Assembly (NCBI GenBank): GCA_030037895.1
Contig: JASHPW010000005.1
Coordinates: forward strand, 1-61,233
Length of the DNA stretch: 61,233 nt
Reading direction: 5' to 3'
Source of the DNA: Xanthobacteraceae bacterium
GTDB taxonomy: Bacteria > Pseudomonadota > Alphaproteobacteria > Rhizobiales > Xanthobacteraceae
The translations under genes were made by a program, and so were the position numbers. Shown piece by piece: positions 8,457 to 17,373 of this stretch (its first letter is position 1; each line of letters begins with the position of its first letter). The notes beneath the pieces were generated by a model, which was not told where the DNA came from, searched no databases, and worked only from the letters and a program-made list of their open reading frames with translations.

Positions 8457-9230
8457 CTATTTGTTCTCGAACTTGGCCGGCCGCTTGGCGATGAAGGCCG
8501 ACATTCCTTCCTTCTGATCGATGGTTGCGAACAGCGAATGGAATATCCGCCGCTCGAAGCGCACGCCTTCGGCGAGCGAGGTCTCGAACGCGCGATTAAC
8601 CGCCTCCTTGGCCGCCAGCACCGACGGCAGCGACATGGAAGCGATCGTTTCGGCGACCTTGACGGCTTCCTCGACGACGCTCGCCGCCGGCACGATGCGG
8701 GCGACGAGGCCGGCGCGTTCCGCTTCCGCGGCGTCCATCATGCGGCCGGTCAGGATGATGTCCATCGCCTTCGCTTTGCCGACCGCGCGCGTGAACCGCT
8801 GCGTGCCGCCGATGCCGGGGATGATGCCGAGCTTGATCTCCGGCTGCCCGAACTTGGCGTTGTCGGCGGCGATGATGATGTCGCATTGCATGGCAAGCTC
8901 GCAGCCGCCGCCGAGGGCGAAGCCCGAGACTGCGGCGATGACCGGCTTGCGCGCACGCGCGAGGCGGTCCCAGCTTGCCGCAAAGTCGCCGAGGAAGGCG
9001 TCGATGAAGGTCTTGTCCACCATCTCCTTGATGTCGGCGCCGGCCGCGAACGCCTTCTCCGAACCGGTGATCACCAGGCAGCCGATAGTGCCGTCGGCTT
9101 CGAACGCATCGACGGCCGCGCCCAGCTCGCGCACCAGCGCGCCGTTGAGCGCGTTGAGCGCCTGCGGGCGATTGAGCCTTATCAATCCGACCTTGCCGCG
9201 CGTCTCGACGATGATGTTCTGGTAGCTCAT
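8457..9230 (-). CDS. Enoyl-CoA hydratase (crotonase family)
   Basis: Protein of 257 residues that hydrates trans-2-enoyl-CoA in fatty acid or side-chain beta-oxidation. Seen: [10 protein letters not shown] oxyanion-hole segment and [16 protein letters not shown] and [20 protein letters not shown] blocks. Both catalytic glutamates are present (in GCEL and QPEI), so hydratase rather than isomerase or dehalogenase activity is expected. The ATG at 9230 is chosen; an upstream extension to 9338 would overlap the mutM end and looks unrelated. Its closest style is the short-chain mitochondrial-type (ECHS1/PaaF-like) enzyme. It is convergent with prpE. It lies just downstream of mutM on the same strand, 20 bp away, so read-through is possible. 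Confidence 0.9.
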   Translation of the reverse strand: MSYQNIIVETRGKVGLIRLNRPQALNALNGALVRELGAAVDAFEADGTIGCLVITGSEKAFAAGADIKEMVDKTFIDAFLGDFAASWDRLARARKPVIAAVSGFALGGGCELAMQCDIIIAADNAKFGQPEIKLGIIPGIGGTQRFTRAVGKAKAMDIILTGRMMDAAEAERAGLVARIVPAASVVEEAVKVAETIASMSLPSVLAAKEAVNRAFETSLAEGVRFERRIFHSLFATIDQKEGMSAFIAKRPAKFENK

Positions 9231-9250
9231 GGCGTGTCTCTCATGAAAGA

Positions 9251-10144
9251 TCACTTCTGGCACAGCGGACAATAGAACGTCGAGCGCCCGTTCTGCACGA
9301 TGCGTCTGACGGTGCCGCGGCAGCCGAGCGTCGGGCACTTCGCGCCTTCGCGGTCGTAGACGCGGAAGCGATGCTGGAACATGCCGAGTTCGCCGTCGGT
9401 CCGCCGATGATCGCGCAACGAGGAGCCGCCGGCCTCGATCGCGTCCTCGAGCACCGCCTTGATGCCCGCGACCAGGCGTTCGGCGCGCTCGTTCGGCGCG
9501 CCGGTTTTGTCGGCGATGCTCGCGGCCAAGCGCTTAGGCGAAAGCCGCGCACGATGGAGCGCCTCGCACACATAGATGTTGCCGAGCCCGGCCACGACCC
9601 GCTGGTCGGACAGCGCCGCCTTGAGGCTCGTCTTCTTGCCCTTGCAGGCGCGGGCCAGCATGGCGGCGTCGAATGCGTTGCCGAGCGGCTCCGGGCCGAG
9701 CCGCCGCAAAAGCGGCTCCTCGTCGAGCTTGTCGCGGGCGACGATCTTCATCGAGCCGAAGCGACGAGGATCGTTGAAGGTCACGGTCGCGCCGGAGGAC
9801 ATGTGGAAGACGACGTGGTCATGCGCGAGGTGCTGCGAACGCCGGTGATAGTAGTTGCCGGGACTTTGCCCGTCGGCATGATCGCCGTTCTTCTGAAAAA
9901 CATGGAACGAACCCGACATGCCGAGATGCATGATGAGCACGTCGCCGGATGAGAGGTCGGCGAGGAGATATTTGGCCCGCCGGCCAAGGCCGGTCACGGT
10001 CCGGCCTTCGAGGCGGCGGGCAAAATCCTTGGCCAGCGGCCAGCGCAGATCGCCGCGGTGAACGTCGACCTTGGTGAAACGCGCGCCTTCCATGGCCGGT
10101 TCAAGCCCGCGGCGCATGGTCTCGACTTCGGGGAGTTCGGGCAT
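9251..10144 (-). CDS. mutM: Formamidopyrimidine-DNA glycosylase
   Basis: Bifunctional DNA glycosylase/AP lyase of 297 residues that removes 8-oxoguanine and related lesions. Residues 1-6 are MPELPE, giving the catalytic Pro2 and Glu3 after Met removal. The conserved lysine region (LGRRAKYLL), the helix-two-turn-helix ([17 protein letters not shown]) and the C-terminal zinc finger with cysteines at KCPTLGC and YCPLC are all visible. The start is fixed because the mature N-terminal proline is the nucleophile. It is divergent from ubiE, with 111 bp between starts. All key residues are present. Confidence 0.95.
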   Translation of the reverse strand: MPELPEVETMRRGLEPAMEGARFTKVDVHRGDLRWPLAKDFARRLEGRTVTGLGRRAKYLLADLSSGDVLIMHLGMSGSFHVFQKNGDHADGQSPGNYYHRRSQHLAHDHVVFHMSSGATVTFNDPRRFGSMKIVARDKLDEEPLLRRLGPEPLGNAFDAAMLARACKGKKTSLKAALSDQRVVAGLGNIYVCEALHRARLSPKRLAASIADKTGAPNERAERLVAGIKAVLEDAIEAGGSSLRDHRRTDGELGMFQHRFRVYDREGAKCPTLGCRGTVRRIVQNGRSTFYCPLCQK

Positions 10145-10255
10145 CGTTCATCCGGCCGGGAAGCGGAGGAAGCAACATGGTTAACGCGGTTGATGCCAAC
10201 ACATAGCGTCACTGGCGCCGCCGCGCTATGGTTTAGCGCAAGCAGGAAACCGACG

Positions 10256-11038
10256 ATGGAAGAGACCGCCCATTTCGGTTCGCGCCAAGTGCCGCTCGGG
10301 CAAAAGCAGGGACTCGTCGACGACGTATTCCGCAGCGTGGCGCGCCGCTACGATCTGATGAACGACCTGATGTCGTTCGGCCTGCACCGGGCCTGGAAGG
10401 ATGCGCTGGTCACCGCGGTCAATCCGCCGAAAAGCCGGCCGTTTGCGCTTCTCGACATTGCCGGCGGCACCGGCGATGTCGCGTTGCGCGTGATCGCGGC
10501 CGGCGGCGCCGAGACGCGGGCAACCGTTTGCGACATCAATGCCGACATGCTCGCCGTCGGCCGCGAGCGCGCGTCGGCGCGTTCACCTTCCCTGCCCGCG
10601 TCCGCAAGCGAGGGAGAGATGAAGCGGAGGATCGCCTTCATCGAGGCCAATGCCGAGGCGCTGCCGTTCGAGGCCAAGAGCTTCGATGCCGCGACCGTCG
10701 CCTTCGGCATCCGCAACGTGCCGCGTATCGACCGGGCCCTGGCCGAGGCGTTTCGCGTCCTCAAGATCGGCGGCAGATTCCTCTGCCTTGAATTCTCCGC
10801 CGTGGACGTGCCCGGACTCGACCGGCTCTACGAAACCTACTCGCGCAACGTCATCCCGGCGCTCGGCCGCTGGGTGGTTGGCGATATGGAATCATATCGC
10901 TATCTGGTGGAATCGATCCGCCGCTTCCCGAAGCCGCAAGCCTTCGCCGAGATGCTGCGCAAGGCGGGCTTCGCGCGGGTTTCCTTCCGACCGATGAGCG
11001 GCGGCATCGTCATGCTGCACTCCGGCTGGCGTTTGTGA
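10256..11038 (+). CDS. ubiE: Ubiquinone/menaquinone C-methyltransferase
   Basis: SAM-dependent C-methyltransferase (260 residues) of ubiquinone biosynthesis. Seen: [22 protein letters not shown] (UbiE signature region), [14 protein letters not shown] (SAM motif I), [27 protein letters not shown] and CLEFS blocks, and a C-terminal [10 protein letters not shown] typical of the family. The ATG at 10256 follows CAGGAAACC. The stop overlaps the GTG of ubiB (GTGA). Odd feature: about 12-16 extra residues ([12 protein letters not shown] and flanks, coded near 10583-10622) sit between the ERA helix and the [11 protein letters not shown] strand, where homologs are shorter; the DNA there is palindrome-like. 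Function and name are otherwise routine. Confidence 0.93.
   Translation: MEETAHFGSRQVPLGQKQGLVDDVFRSVARRYDLMNDLMSFGLHRAWKDALVTAVNPPKSRPFALLDIAGGTGDVALRVIAAGGAETRATVCDINADMLAVGRERASARSPSLPASASEGEMKRRIAFIEANAEALPFEAKSFDAATVAFGIRNVPRIDRALAEAFRVLKIGGRFLCLEFSAVDVPGLDRLYETYSRNVIPALGRWVVGDMESYRYLVESIRRFPKPQAFAEMLRKAGFARVSFRPMSGGIVMLHSGWRL
10580..10632. repeat. Possible in-frame palindromic repeat remnant inside ubiE
   Basis: The segment contains TTCCCTGCCCGC and, inverted, GCAAGCGAGGGAGAG, so that CCCT and AGGG ends can pair around a GC-rich centre. The encoded low-complexity [12 protein letters not shown] is absent from typical UbiE proteins. It resembles the CTCCC...GGGAG repeat style seen in the helicase insertion at 1806-1965 but is only about 40-50 bp. 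An expansion of a natural loop cannot be excluded. Confidence 0.4.
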
Positions 11039-12603
11039 TCTCCGCCCCCGCGCATCTTGTCCGTCTCGGCCGCGCCGGCTTCGTGTGCGCCCGCGAAGGC
11101 GTCTTCGGCATTGTCGATGCCGCCGCGATGCCGGCACCGGCGCGGCCATTATTGCGGATCGCGCGCCTCATCGAGCGGCCGGCGCGCGGCGCCGCCGAGA
11201 CGCGTTTGTCGGCTGCGCTCACGCGGCTCGGACCGAGCTACGTCAAGCTCGGCCAGTTCCTGGCGACCCGGCCGGACGTGGTTGGCGCGGCGCTCGCCCG
11301 CGATCTCGAACGGCTGCAGGACCAGATGCCGCCCTTTCCGCAGCAGGAGGCGGAGGCGGCGGTCGCCGCCTCGTTCGGCCGGCCGGTCGGTTCGGTCTTC
11401 GCGAGTTTCGGGCCGCCGGTTGCCGCCGCGTCGATCGCGCAGGTGCATCGGGCCGAGGTCGCCACGGCAACCGCGCCGCGCGCCGTCGCCGTCAAGGTTT
11501 TGCGCCCCGGAATCGAGCGTCGCTTCCACGCCGATCTCGCCGCCTTCACCTTCGTCGCGCACCACGTGGAAAATCTGTCCGCCGAGGCACGGCGGCTGCG
11601 GCTCGTCGAAGTGGTCGACACTTTGCGGCGCTCGGTCGCCGTCGAGATGGACTTCCGCCTGGAGGCCGCCGCGCTCTCGGAAATGGCCGAGAATACCAAG
11701 GCCGATCCGGATTTCCGCGTTCCCGCGGTCGATTGGGACCGCACCACCAAGGACGTCCTCACCCTGGAATGGATCGACGCGACGCCGCTGTCGGATCGCG
11801 CGCGTCTCTTGGCCCAAGGCTTCGACTTGCGCCAGCTTGCCCGCGCCTTGATCCAGACTTTTCTCCGCCACGCGCTGCGCGACGGCTTCTTTCACGCCGA
11901 CATGCACCCGGGAAATCTGTTCGTCGACGACGAAGGTCGGCTCATTGCCGTCGACTTCGGCATCATGGGCCGGCTCGGCGTCAAGGAACGCCTGTTCCTC
12001 GCGGAAATCCTGCACGGCTTCATCACCCGGAATTATCACCGCGCCGCCGAGGTTCATTTCGAGGCCGGCTACGTGCCGGCGCATCATTCGGTTGAAAGCT
12101 TCGCGCAGGCGATCCGCGCCATCGGCGAGCCGATCCACAACCGCGCCGCCGAAGATATCTCGATGGCGCGGCTGCTTACGCTGCTGTTCGAGGTCACCGG
12201 CCTGTTCGACATGCGCACGCGGCCGGAATTGCTGCTCCTGCAGAAGACCATGGTGGTGGTAGAGGGCGTGGCGCGCTCACTCGACCCCAAGCTCGACATT
12301 TGGACCACCGCCGAGCCGGTCGTCGGCGAATGGATGACGCGGCATCTCGGCCCCGCCGGCAAGCTCGAAAATGCGGCGCAGGGCGCGTTCGAGATCGGAC
12401 GCTTCGTCAGCAGCGCGCCGGGCCTGTTGACGCGCGGCGCCCGCGTCCTCGACCAGCTCGACGAGATCACGCGCGACGGCCTCGTCCTGTCGCCGCAAAC
12501 CATCGCCGAGATCGACAAAGCCGAGGCCCGCCGCGGCCGCTGGACCATCGCGGCGTTGTGGGTCATCGCCGCGCTCCTTCTGTGCATCATCCTGATCCGA
12601 TGA
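11035..12603 (+). CDS. ubiB: UbiB-type atypical kinase/ATPase for ubiquinone biosynthesis
   Basis: ABC1/ADCK/UbiB protein kinase-like family member, 522 residues, membrane-associated. Seen: the family-specific [17 protein letters not shown] (KxGQ motif), [18 protein letters not shown] (alanine-rich nucleotide loop), [11 protein letters not shown] (lysine), [25 protein letters not shown] (catalytic-loop-like HxDxHPGN) and IAVDFGIMG (DFG-like). The C-terminal end, [18 protein letters not shown], is a transmembrane anchor. The GTG start at 11035 overlaps the ubiE stop, so the two genes form a two-gene ubiquinone unit. It is needed for aerobic ubiquinone synthesis in relatives; the molecular role is an ATPase acting on lipid intermediates or the Ubi complex. 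Confidence 0.93.
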   Translation: MISAPAHLVRLGRAGFVCAREGVFGIVDAAAMPAPARPLLRIARLIERPARGAAETRLSAALTRLGPSYVKLGQFLATRPDVVGAALARDLERLQDQMPPFPQQEAEAAVAASFGRPVGSVFASFGPPVAAASIAQVHRAEVATATAPRAVAVKVLRPGIERRFHADLAAFTFVAHHVENLSAEARRLRLVEVVDTLRRSVAVEMDFRLEAAALSEMAENTKADPDFRVPAVDWDRTTKDVLTLEWIDATPLSDRARLLAQGFDLRQLARALIQTFLRHALRDGFFHADMHPGNLFVDDEGRLIAVDFGIMGRLGVKERLFLAEILHGFITRNYHRAAEVHFEAGYVPAHHSVESFAQAIRAIGEPIHNRAAEDISMARLLTLLFEVTGLFDMRTRPELLLLQKTMVVVEGVARSLDPKLDIWTTAEPVVGEWMTRHLGPAGKLENAAQGAFEIGRFVSSAPGLLTRGARVLDQLDEITRDGLVLSPQTIAEIDKAEARRGRWTIAALWVIAALLLCIILIR

Positions 12604-12626
12604 TTGCATTGATTGCAGTGCAATCA
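12601..12626. promoter_or_regulatory. Triple half-site operator candidate upstream of coaBC
   Basis: Three exact 8-bp half-sites repeat every 9 bp: TGATTGCA at 12601-12608, TGATTGCA at 12610-12617, and its reverse complement TGCAATCA at 12619-12626. The last two form a 17-bp palindrome around one base. The array starts at the ubiB stop codon and covers the -35 element and much of the spacer of the coaBC promoter. A ribbon-helix-helix dimer would be expected to bind such a site, and the downstream protein begins with that domain. Confidence 0.65.
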
Positions 12627-12637
12627 TCGGCTATAAT
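12609..12637 (+). promoter_or_regulatory. Sigma-70-type promoter for coaBC
   Basis: TTGATT at 12609-12614 and TATAAT at 12632-12637 are separated by exactly 17 bp. The predicted transcript start near 12644 gives a leader of about 20 bases before the ATG at 12665. The -35 element lies inside the half-site array, a geometry suited to repression. Confidence 0.65.
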
Positions 12638-12664
12638 CGCGCGGATTGGCCGGGACATGGACAT

Positions 12665-14107
12665 ATGGCGCAGACGAGCAGCATCACCATTCGCCGGCTG
12701 GACGGGCGCTTGAAGAAAGAGCTGCGCATTCGTGCGGCCAAGCACGGCCGCTCGATGGAAGACGAGGTGCGCACGATCCTGCGAGCGGCGGCCGATATCG
12801 AGCAAGCCGACGCTGCCGCCGCCATTCAACGGATCGCGGAACCCGGCGGCGATGTCGAGCCGGAGGCGCCGCCGCGCCGGCGGGCGAAGGAACTGACGGT
12901 CCGCCCCACGCGCGTCCTGCTCATCATCGGCGGCGGCATCGCTGCCTATAAATCGCTCGATCTCATTCGCCGCCTGCAGGACGGCGGCATGCGGGTGCGC
13001 GCGATCCTCACTGACGCGGCGCAGCATTTCGTCACGCCGCTCGCCGCCGGCGCGCTCTGCGGCGAACGCGCCCATACCGATTTGTTCGATCCGCAGAGCG
13101 AGTTCGATGTCGGCCATATCCGTCTGGCGCGCGATGCCGATCTCGTCGTCGTCGCGCCGGCGACGGCCGACCTCATCGCCCGGATGGCCGGCGGCCATGC
13201 CGATGATCTCGCCGCCGCCGCGCTGCTGGCGACCGACAGGCCGATCCTGATCGCGCCGGCGATGAACCCGCGGATGTGGGCCGCCAAGGCGACGCAGCGC
13301 AATCTCGCGCAGCTTGTGGCCGACGGCGTTCGCATCGTCGGACCCAATTCCGGCGCAATGGCCGAACGCGGCGAAGCCGGCATCGGCCGCATGGCCGAGC
13401 CGGTCGAAATCGTCGCCGCCGTTGCGGCGATGACGCACGGCGCCGGACCGCTCGCCGGCAAGCGCGTGCTCGTCACTTCGGGGCCAACCAGCGAGCCCAT
13501 CGACCCGGTGCGGGTCATCGCCAACCGCTCGTCCGGCAAGCAGGGCCACGCCATCGCGGCCGCGGCGGCGGCGGCGGGCGCCGACGTGGTGCTGGTGAGC
13601 GGTCCGGTCAATCTGCCCGATCCGCCGAGCCTCTCGGTCGTGCGGGTCGAAACCGCGCAGCAGATGCTCGCCGCCGTCGAGAAGGCGCTGCCGGTCGATG
13701 TCGCCATCTTCGCCGCGGCGGTCGCCGACTGGCGTCCGCGGCGGGTGAGCGAAAGCAAGATCAAGAAGCAACCGGGCGGCGCGCCGGTGCTCGACCTCGT
13801 GGAGAATCCCGACATTCTCTCCACGATCGCCCATCGCTCGTCCGATCGTCCGCGGCTCGTCATCGGATTTGCCGCGGAAACCGATCGCGTCGTCGCCAAT
13901 GCCAAGGCGAAGCTCGCCAAGAAGGGCTGCGATTGGATCCTCGCCAACGACGTTTCACCGGGAACCGGCATCATGGGCGGCGACACCAACACGGTTCACC
14001 TCGTCACCGCTTCGGGCGTCGAATCCTGGCCGCCGCAATCGAAAGACGATGTTGCGCGCGCATTGGTCGAACGGATCGCCGCGGCGCTTGAGGAGGCGAA
14101 ACAGTGA
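12665..14107 (+). CDS. coaBC: CoaBC (phosphopantothenoylcysteine synthetase/decarboxylase) with N-terminal FitA-like RHH domain
   Basis: Bifunctional coenzyme A biosynthesis enzyme of 480 residues, about 75 longer than E. coli CoaBC. Residues 1-47 ([20 protein letters not shown], then [15 protein letters not shown]) match the FitA-like ribbon-helix-helix: one DNA-contacting strand and two helices. Residues about 48-77 are a charged linker. CoaC follows from about 78 with [34 protein letters not shown] (active-site His) and PAMNPRMW. CoaB follows from about 262 with [33 protein letters not shown] and KIKKQ. The CoaC motif that usually carries a redox cysteine (ACG) reads AERGE here. The stop overlaps dut (GTGA). 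The domain and the half-site array just upstream suggest autoregulation; this is inference. Confidence 0.9.
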   Translation: MAQTSSITIRRLDGRLKKELRIRAAKHGRSMEDEVRTILRAAADIEQADAAAAIQRIAEPGGDVEPEAPPRRRAKELTVRPTRVLLIIGGGIAAYKSLDLIRRLQDGGMRVRAILTDAAQHFVTPLAAGALCGERAHTDLFDPQSEFDVGHIRLARDADLVVVAPATADLIARMAGGHADDLAAAALLATDRPILIAPAMNPRMWAAKATQRNLAQLVADGVRIVGPNSGAMAERGEAGIGRMAEPVEIVAAVAAMTHGAGPLAGKRVLVTSGPTSEPIDPVRVIANRSSGKQGHAIAAAAAAAGADVVLVSGPVNLPDPPSLSVVRVETAQQMLAAVEKALPVDVAIFAAAVADWRPRRVSESKIKKQPGGAPVLDLVENPDILSTIAHRSSDRPRLVIGFAAETDRVVANAKAKLAKKGCDWILANDVSPGTGIMGGDTNTVHLVTASGVESWPPQSKDDVARALVERIAAALEEAKQ

Positions 14108-14604
14108 GCGGCGCCGCGCGCGCGGAAGTGCGCATCGTGCGCCTGCCGCACGCCGCCGACCTGCCCTTGCCCCAATACCAGAGCGCGTTGGCGGCCGGGC
14201 TCGATTTGCTCGCCGCCGTGCCGGCCGATGCGCCGGTCGAACTCTTGCCGGGCGCGCGCGCCATGATTCCGACCGGCGTCGCCATGGCCTTGCCCGCCGG
14301 CACCGAGGGCCAGATCCGGCCGCGCTCGGGGCTTGCCATCCGCCACGGCGTCACCGTGCTCAACTCACCTGGAACTATCGACGCCGATTATCGCGGAGAA
14401 CTGCAGGTTATTCTTGTAAATATGGGCTCCGCATCTTTCATCGTCCGCCGGGGTATGCGCATCGCGCAGTTGGTCATAGCGCCTATTCAACGTGTGCAAC
14501 TCGTTGAATCGAGAAGCTTGGATGCGACCGGGCGCGCCGGCGGCGGACTCGGTTCGACCGGATTGGCCGCGAATATCGTTGGCGAGGTTGACGAGGACGA
14601 ATAG
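14104..14604 (+). CDS. dut: dUTP diphosphatase (dUTPase)
   Basis: Trimeric dUTPase, 166 residues, converting dUTP to dUMP and pyrophosphate. All five family motifs are visible: AGLDLLAA (1), [11 protein letters not shown] (2), [17 protein letters not shown] (3, with catalytic Asp and the uracil-recognition strand), RIAQLVI (4) and [10 protein letters not shown] (5, the mobile C-terminal arm). The GTG start overlaps the coaBC stop, so expression is tied to coaBC, the common coaBC-dut pairing of proteobacteria. Nothing unusual in length or residues. Confidence 0.95.
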   Translation: MSGAARAEVRIVRLPHAADLPLPQYQSALAAGLDLLAAVPADAPVELLPGARAMIPTGVAMALPAGTEGQIRPRSGLAIRHGVTVLNSPGTIDADYRGELQVILVNMGSASFIVRRGMRIAQLVIAPIQRVQLVESRSLDATGRAGGGLGSTGLAANIVGEVDEDE

Positions 14605-14678
14605 AACCGCGCCATCTGCTCGCCCAGGCTTGCGCATAGTCCAGCAGGTGTCGCCCGCCCGTCCTCGTTCACGATCTG

Positions 14679-14734
14679 GACTCTTTCGGCGCGAATCCGC
14701 TTGAGAGTAAAGTCGAACGATTCGCGGGCGAGTC
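14679..14734. promoter_or_regulatory. Cluster of four GANTC methylation sites upstream of divL
   Basis: GACTC 14679-14683, GAATC 14693-14697, GATTC 14719-14723 and GAGTC 14730-14734 all lie within 56 bp, using all four variants of the CcrM recognition site. By chance one site is expected per roughly 250 bp. In alphaproteobacteria GANTC methylation state tunes promoters of cell-cycle genes. The dut-divL gap (14605-14784) shows no other convincing feature, and no TTAA-N7-TTAA CtrA box was seen. Confidence 0.45.
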
Positions 14735-14784
14735 CGCGGACCCGCTGGCCCTATGGCGGTGGCGGCCAGCAGAGGCGAAGGGGC

Positions 14785-17295
14785 ATGCCGGAGACGATCC
14801 GGACCAGCGGGGGCTGCGCGCATCCGTGGCGAGGCGGATTCCTTGCAGCCGGATTTGCTCTAGCCATAAGTCCGCTCCCGCTCCGGCCCGCCCGCGCCGA
14901 CGAACCGCCGGCGCTGGCGCTGCAGCACCTCGTCCTCGGCGCTTCGCGCAGCATCGACCGCCACGAGATCGCGGTGCTCGCGCTCATCGTCGGGCTCCTA
15001 TTGTTTGCCGTCGTCACGGCGATCCTGTTGGTGCGCAGCCGCACGCGCTCGGCGCGACTGGAGATGGCGGTGCAGGACGAGATCGTGGCGCTGCGCGCCG
15101 ACCTCGACCGCGCCAACGCCCTGTTGCTGTCGGAACCGCAAGTGGTGGTGGATTGGCCGGCGGCAGCGGACGAACCCGGCATCGAGGGTGATCCCGCCGT
15201 CGTCGGTGTCTCCGAACCGCATCGCGTGCTCGCCTTTGGCACTTGGCTCGACGCCGGCAAGGCGCGCGCGATGGACGAGGCGGTCGAGGCGTTGCGCGCG
15301 CGCGGCGAAGCCTTCTCGATGGCTTTCAGCACGCTCGCCGGCCGCCCGATCGAGGCGCAGGGACGCGTCGTCGCCGGGCGCGCGGTGCTGCGTCTCAAGG
15401 ACGCCAGCGGCGTCAAGCGCGAGCTGTTGGACCTTGCCGGGCGTCATGAGGCCTTGCTGCGCGAGGTCGCGTCGCTGCGCACGCTGGTCGAGCGGCTGCC
15501 GTCGCCGGTGTGGACGCGCGATGCGACGGGGCGGCTCACTTTCGTCAATTCGGCCTATGCACGCGCGGTCGAGGCGCGCGATGCCGCCGACGCCATCGAC
15601 CGCCGCCTGGAACTGCTCGACAGCTCCGCGCGCGCCACCATCGCGCGCACGCGCACGGCCGGCGGCGCCTATTCCGGCCGCCTCCCCGCCGTGGTCGCCG
15701 GAACGCGGCGCAGCTTCGACGTGCTCGACTTTGGCACCGAGACCGGCAGCGCCGGCCTCGGCATCGACGCCACGGAAGCGGAAACGATGCGCGGCGCGCT
15801 CGCCCACATGGTCGAAGCGCACCGCCGCACGCTCGATCAGCTGTCCACCGGCGTCGCCATGTTCGACGCCGCTCACCGGCTCACGTTCTATAATGCCGCT
15901 TATCGCGCGCTGTGGGATCTCGATGCCGGTTATCTGGACCAGTCGCCGGCCGATGCGGCGGTGCTCGAGGAGCTGCGCGCGGCGCGCAAGCTTCCCGAGG
16001 AGCAGGACTTCCGGCAATGGAAGACGCAGCTCCACAACGCCTATCGCGCCGTCGAGGCGAAGGAACATACTTGGCACCTGCCCGACGGGCGCACGCTGCG
16101 CGTCGTCACCACGCCCAATCCGGACGGCGGCGTCACCTATCTGTTCAACGACGTGACCGAGCGGCTCGATCTCGAGCGGCGCTTCGAGGAGTTGATCCGG
16201 GTGCAGGGCGAAACGCTCGACAACCTCGCCGAGGGCGTCGCCGTATTCGCCAGCGACGGCCGCATCCGCCTCGCCAATCCGGCTTTTGCCCGCATGTGGC
16301 GGCTCCCTCCGGCGGTCTTGGCCGAGCGGCCGCACATCGAAACGATCACGGATTTATGCCGGCCGCTGCATGGCGACGATCCCACCTGGCAGGCGCTGCG
16401 GCAGGTCGTGACCGCGATCGACAGCCGCGAGGCCATTTCCGGACGGCTCGAACGGCGCGACGGCAGCGTGGTCGATTGCACCACCGTTCCGCTCCCCGAC
16501 AGCGCCACATTGGCGACGTTCCATGATGTCACCGACTCGGTCAACGTCGAGCGCGCGCTGCGCGAACGCAATGAGGCGCTCGAGGATGCCGACCGGATCA
16601 AGATCGATTTCGTCCACCACGTGTCCTACGAGTTGCGCTCGCCGCTCACTAATATTATCGGCTTCGTCCACCTGCTCGGCGATCCGGCGACCGGTCCGCT
16701 CGCCGACAAGCAGCGCGAATATCTCGACTACATCACGGTGTCCACGAATACGCTGCTCGCTCTCATCAACAACATTCTCGATCTGGCGACCATCGATGCC
16801 GGCCGCATGCAGCTCAGGCTCGGGCCGGTCGATATTCGCGCCACCATGGATGCCGCCGCCGAAGGCGTGCAGGATCGGCTGGTCAGCGGCGCGCTCGCGC
16901 TCAACATTCAAGCCGCGCCCGACATCGGCGGCTTCGTCGCCGACGAGCTGCGCGTGCGGCAGGTCCTTTTCAATCTGTTGGCCAACGCGGTGAGTTTTTC
17001 TCCCGCCGGCGGCACCGTGACGCTGTTGGCGGAGCGGCGGACCGATGCCGTCGTCTTCTCGGTTACCGATCGGGGGCCGGGAATTCCGCCGGAAATGCTG
17101 GACAGGGTATTCGATTGGTTCGAGACGCATTCGCTCGGCGCGCATCATCGCGGCGCCGGAATTGGCCTGTCGCTGGTGCGTTCGTTCGTCGAACTGCACG
17201 GCGGCACGGTCACGATCGCCTCCGTCGTCGGGGAGGGCACCACGGTGACGTGCACGTTTCCGCTCGCTGCGGCCGTCCGGCTGTCCGCGGCTTAG
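14785..17295 (+). CDS. divL: DivL-type tyrosine pseudo-histidine kinase, cell-cycle regulator
   Basis: Membrane sensor kinase-like protein, 836 residues from the ATG at 14785 (an in-frame TTG at 14701 would add 28). A hydrophobic N-terminal segment (19-38) precedes a transmembrane helix at about 61-83, followed by several PAS-like domains (for example around LPSPVWTRDATG, LSTGVAMFDAAH, LAEGVAVFASDG). The dimerisation box reads HHVSYELRSPLTNIIGF: the phospho-accepting His of normal kinases is Tyr (codon 16627-16629, residue 615). The ATPase domain keeps FNLLANAVSFSP, DRGPGIP and GAGIGLSLVRS. A Tyr at this place is the hallmark of DivL, which in Caulobacter binds DivK and modulates CckA-CtrA signalling. 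The downstream tsaE/addBA neighbourhood looks like that of other Rhizobiales. The symbol is an assignment by these features. Confidence 0.85.
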   Translation: MPETIRTSGGCAHPWRGGFLAAGFALAISPLPLRPARADEPPALALQHLVLGASRSIDRHEIAVLALIVGLLLFAVVTAILLVRSRTRSARLEMAVQDEIVALRADLDRANALLLSEPQVVVDWPAAADEPGIEGDPAVVGVSEPHRVLAFGTWLDAGKARAMDEAVEALRARGEAFSMAFSTLAGRPIEAQGRVVAGRAVLRLKDASGVKRELLDLAGRHEALLREVASLRTLVERLPSPVWTRDATGRLTFVNSAYARAVEARDAADAIDRRLELLDSSARATIARTRTAGGAYSGRLPAVVAGTRRSFDVLDFGTETGSAGLGIDATEAETMRGALAHMVEAHRRTLDQLSTGVAMFDAAHRLTFYNAAYRALWDLDAGYLDQSPADAAVLEELRAARKLPEEQDFRQWKTQLHNAYRAVEAKEHTWHLPDGRTLRVVTTPNPDGGVTYLFNDVTERLDLERRFEELIRVQGETLDNLAEGVAVFASDGRIRLANPAFARMWRLPPAVLAERPHIETITDLCRPLHGDDPTWQALRQVVTAIDSREAISGRLERRDGSVVDCTTVPLPDSATLATFHDVTDSVNVERALRERNEALEDADRIKIDFVHHVSYELRSPLTNIIGFVHLLGDPATGPLADKQREYLDYITVSTNTLLALINNILDLATIDAGRMQLRLGPVDIRATMDAAAEGVQDRLVSGALALNIQAAPDIGGFVADELRVRQVLFNLLANAVSFSPAGGTVTLLAERRTDAVVFSVTDRGPGIPPEMLDRVFDWFETHSLGAHHRGAGIGLSLVRSFVELHGGTVTIASVVGEGTTVTCTFPLAAAVRLSAA

Positions 17296-17348
17296 CGCAT
17301 GATTCCGCAAAGCGGGCGCCGATTTTCGGAAAAGATCATGCTCAGACA
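17295..17348. repeat. Rhizobiales GCATGAT...GATCATGC dispersed palindrome
   Basis: GCATGATTCCGCAAAG near 17297 and TTTTCGGAAAAGATCATGC ending near 17341 form an imperfect palindrome that fills the gap between divL and the tsaE fusion. Near-identical units occur in many copies in Bradyrhizobium- and Rhodopseudomonas-like genomes (from memory). It may serve as a transcript-stabilising or terminating hairpin here. Confidence 0.7.
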
Positions 17349-17373
17349 AAAAAGCCGATAGTGGAGCGCGGCG

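Noticed and set aside
14605-14784. CtrA box upstream of divL
   Set aside because: Looked for TTAA-N7-TTAA; none seen. Only the GANTC cluster stands out.
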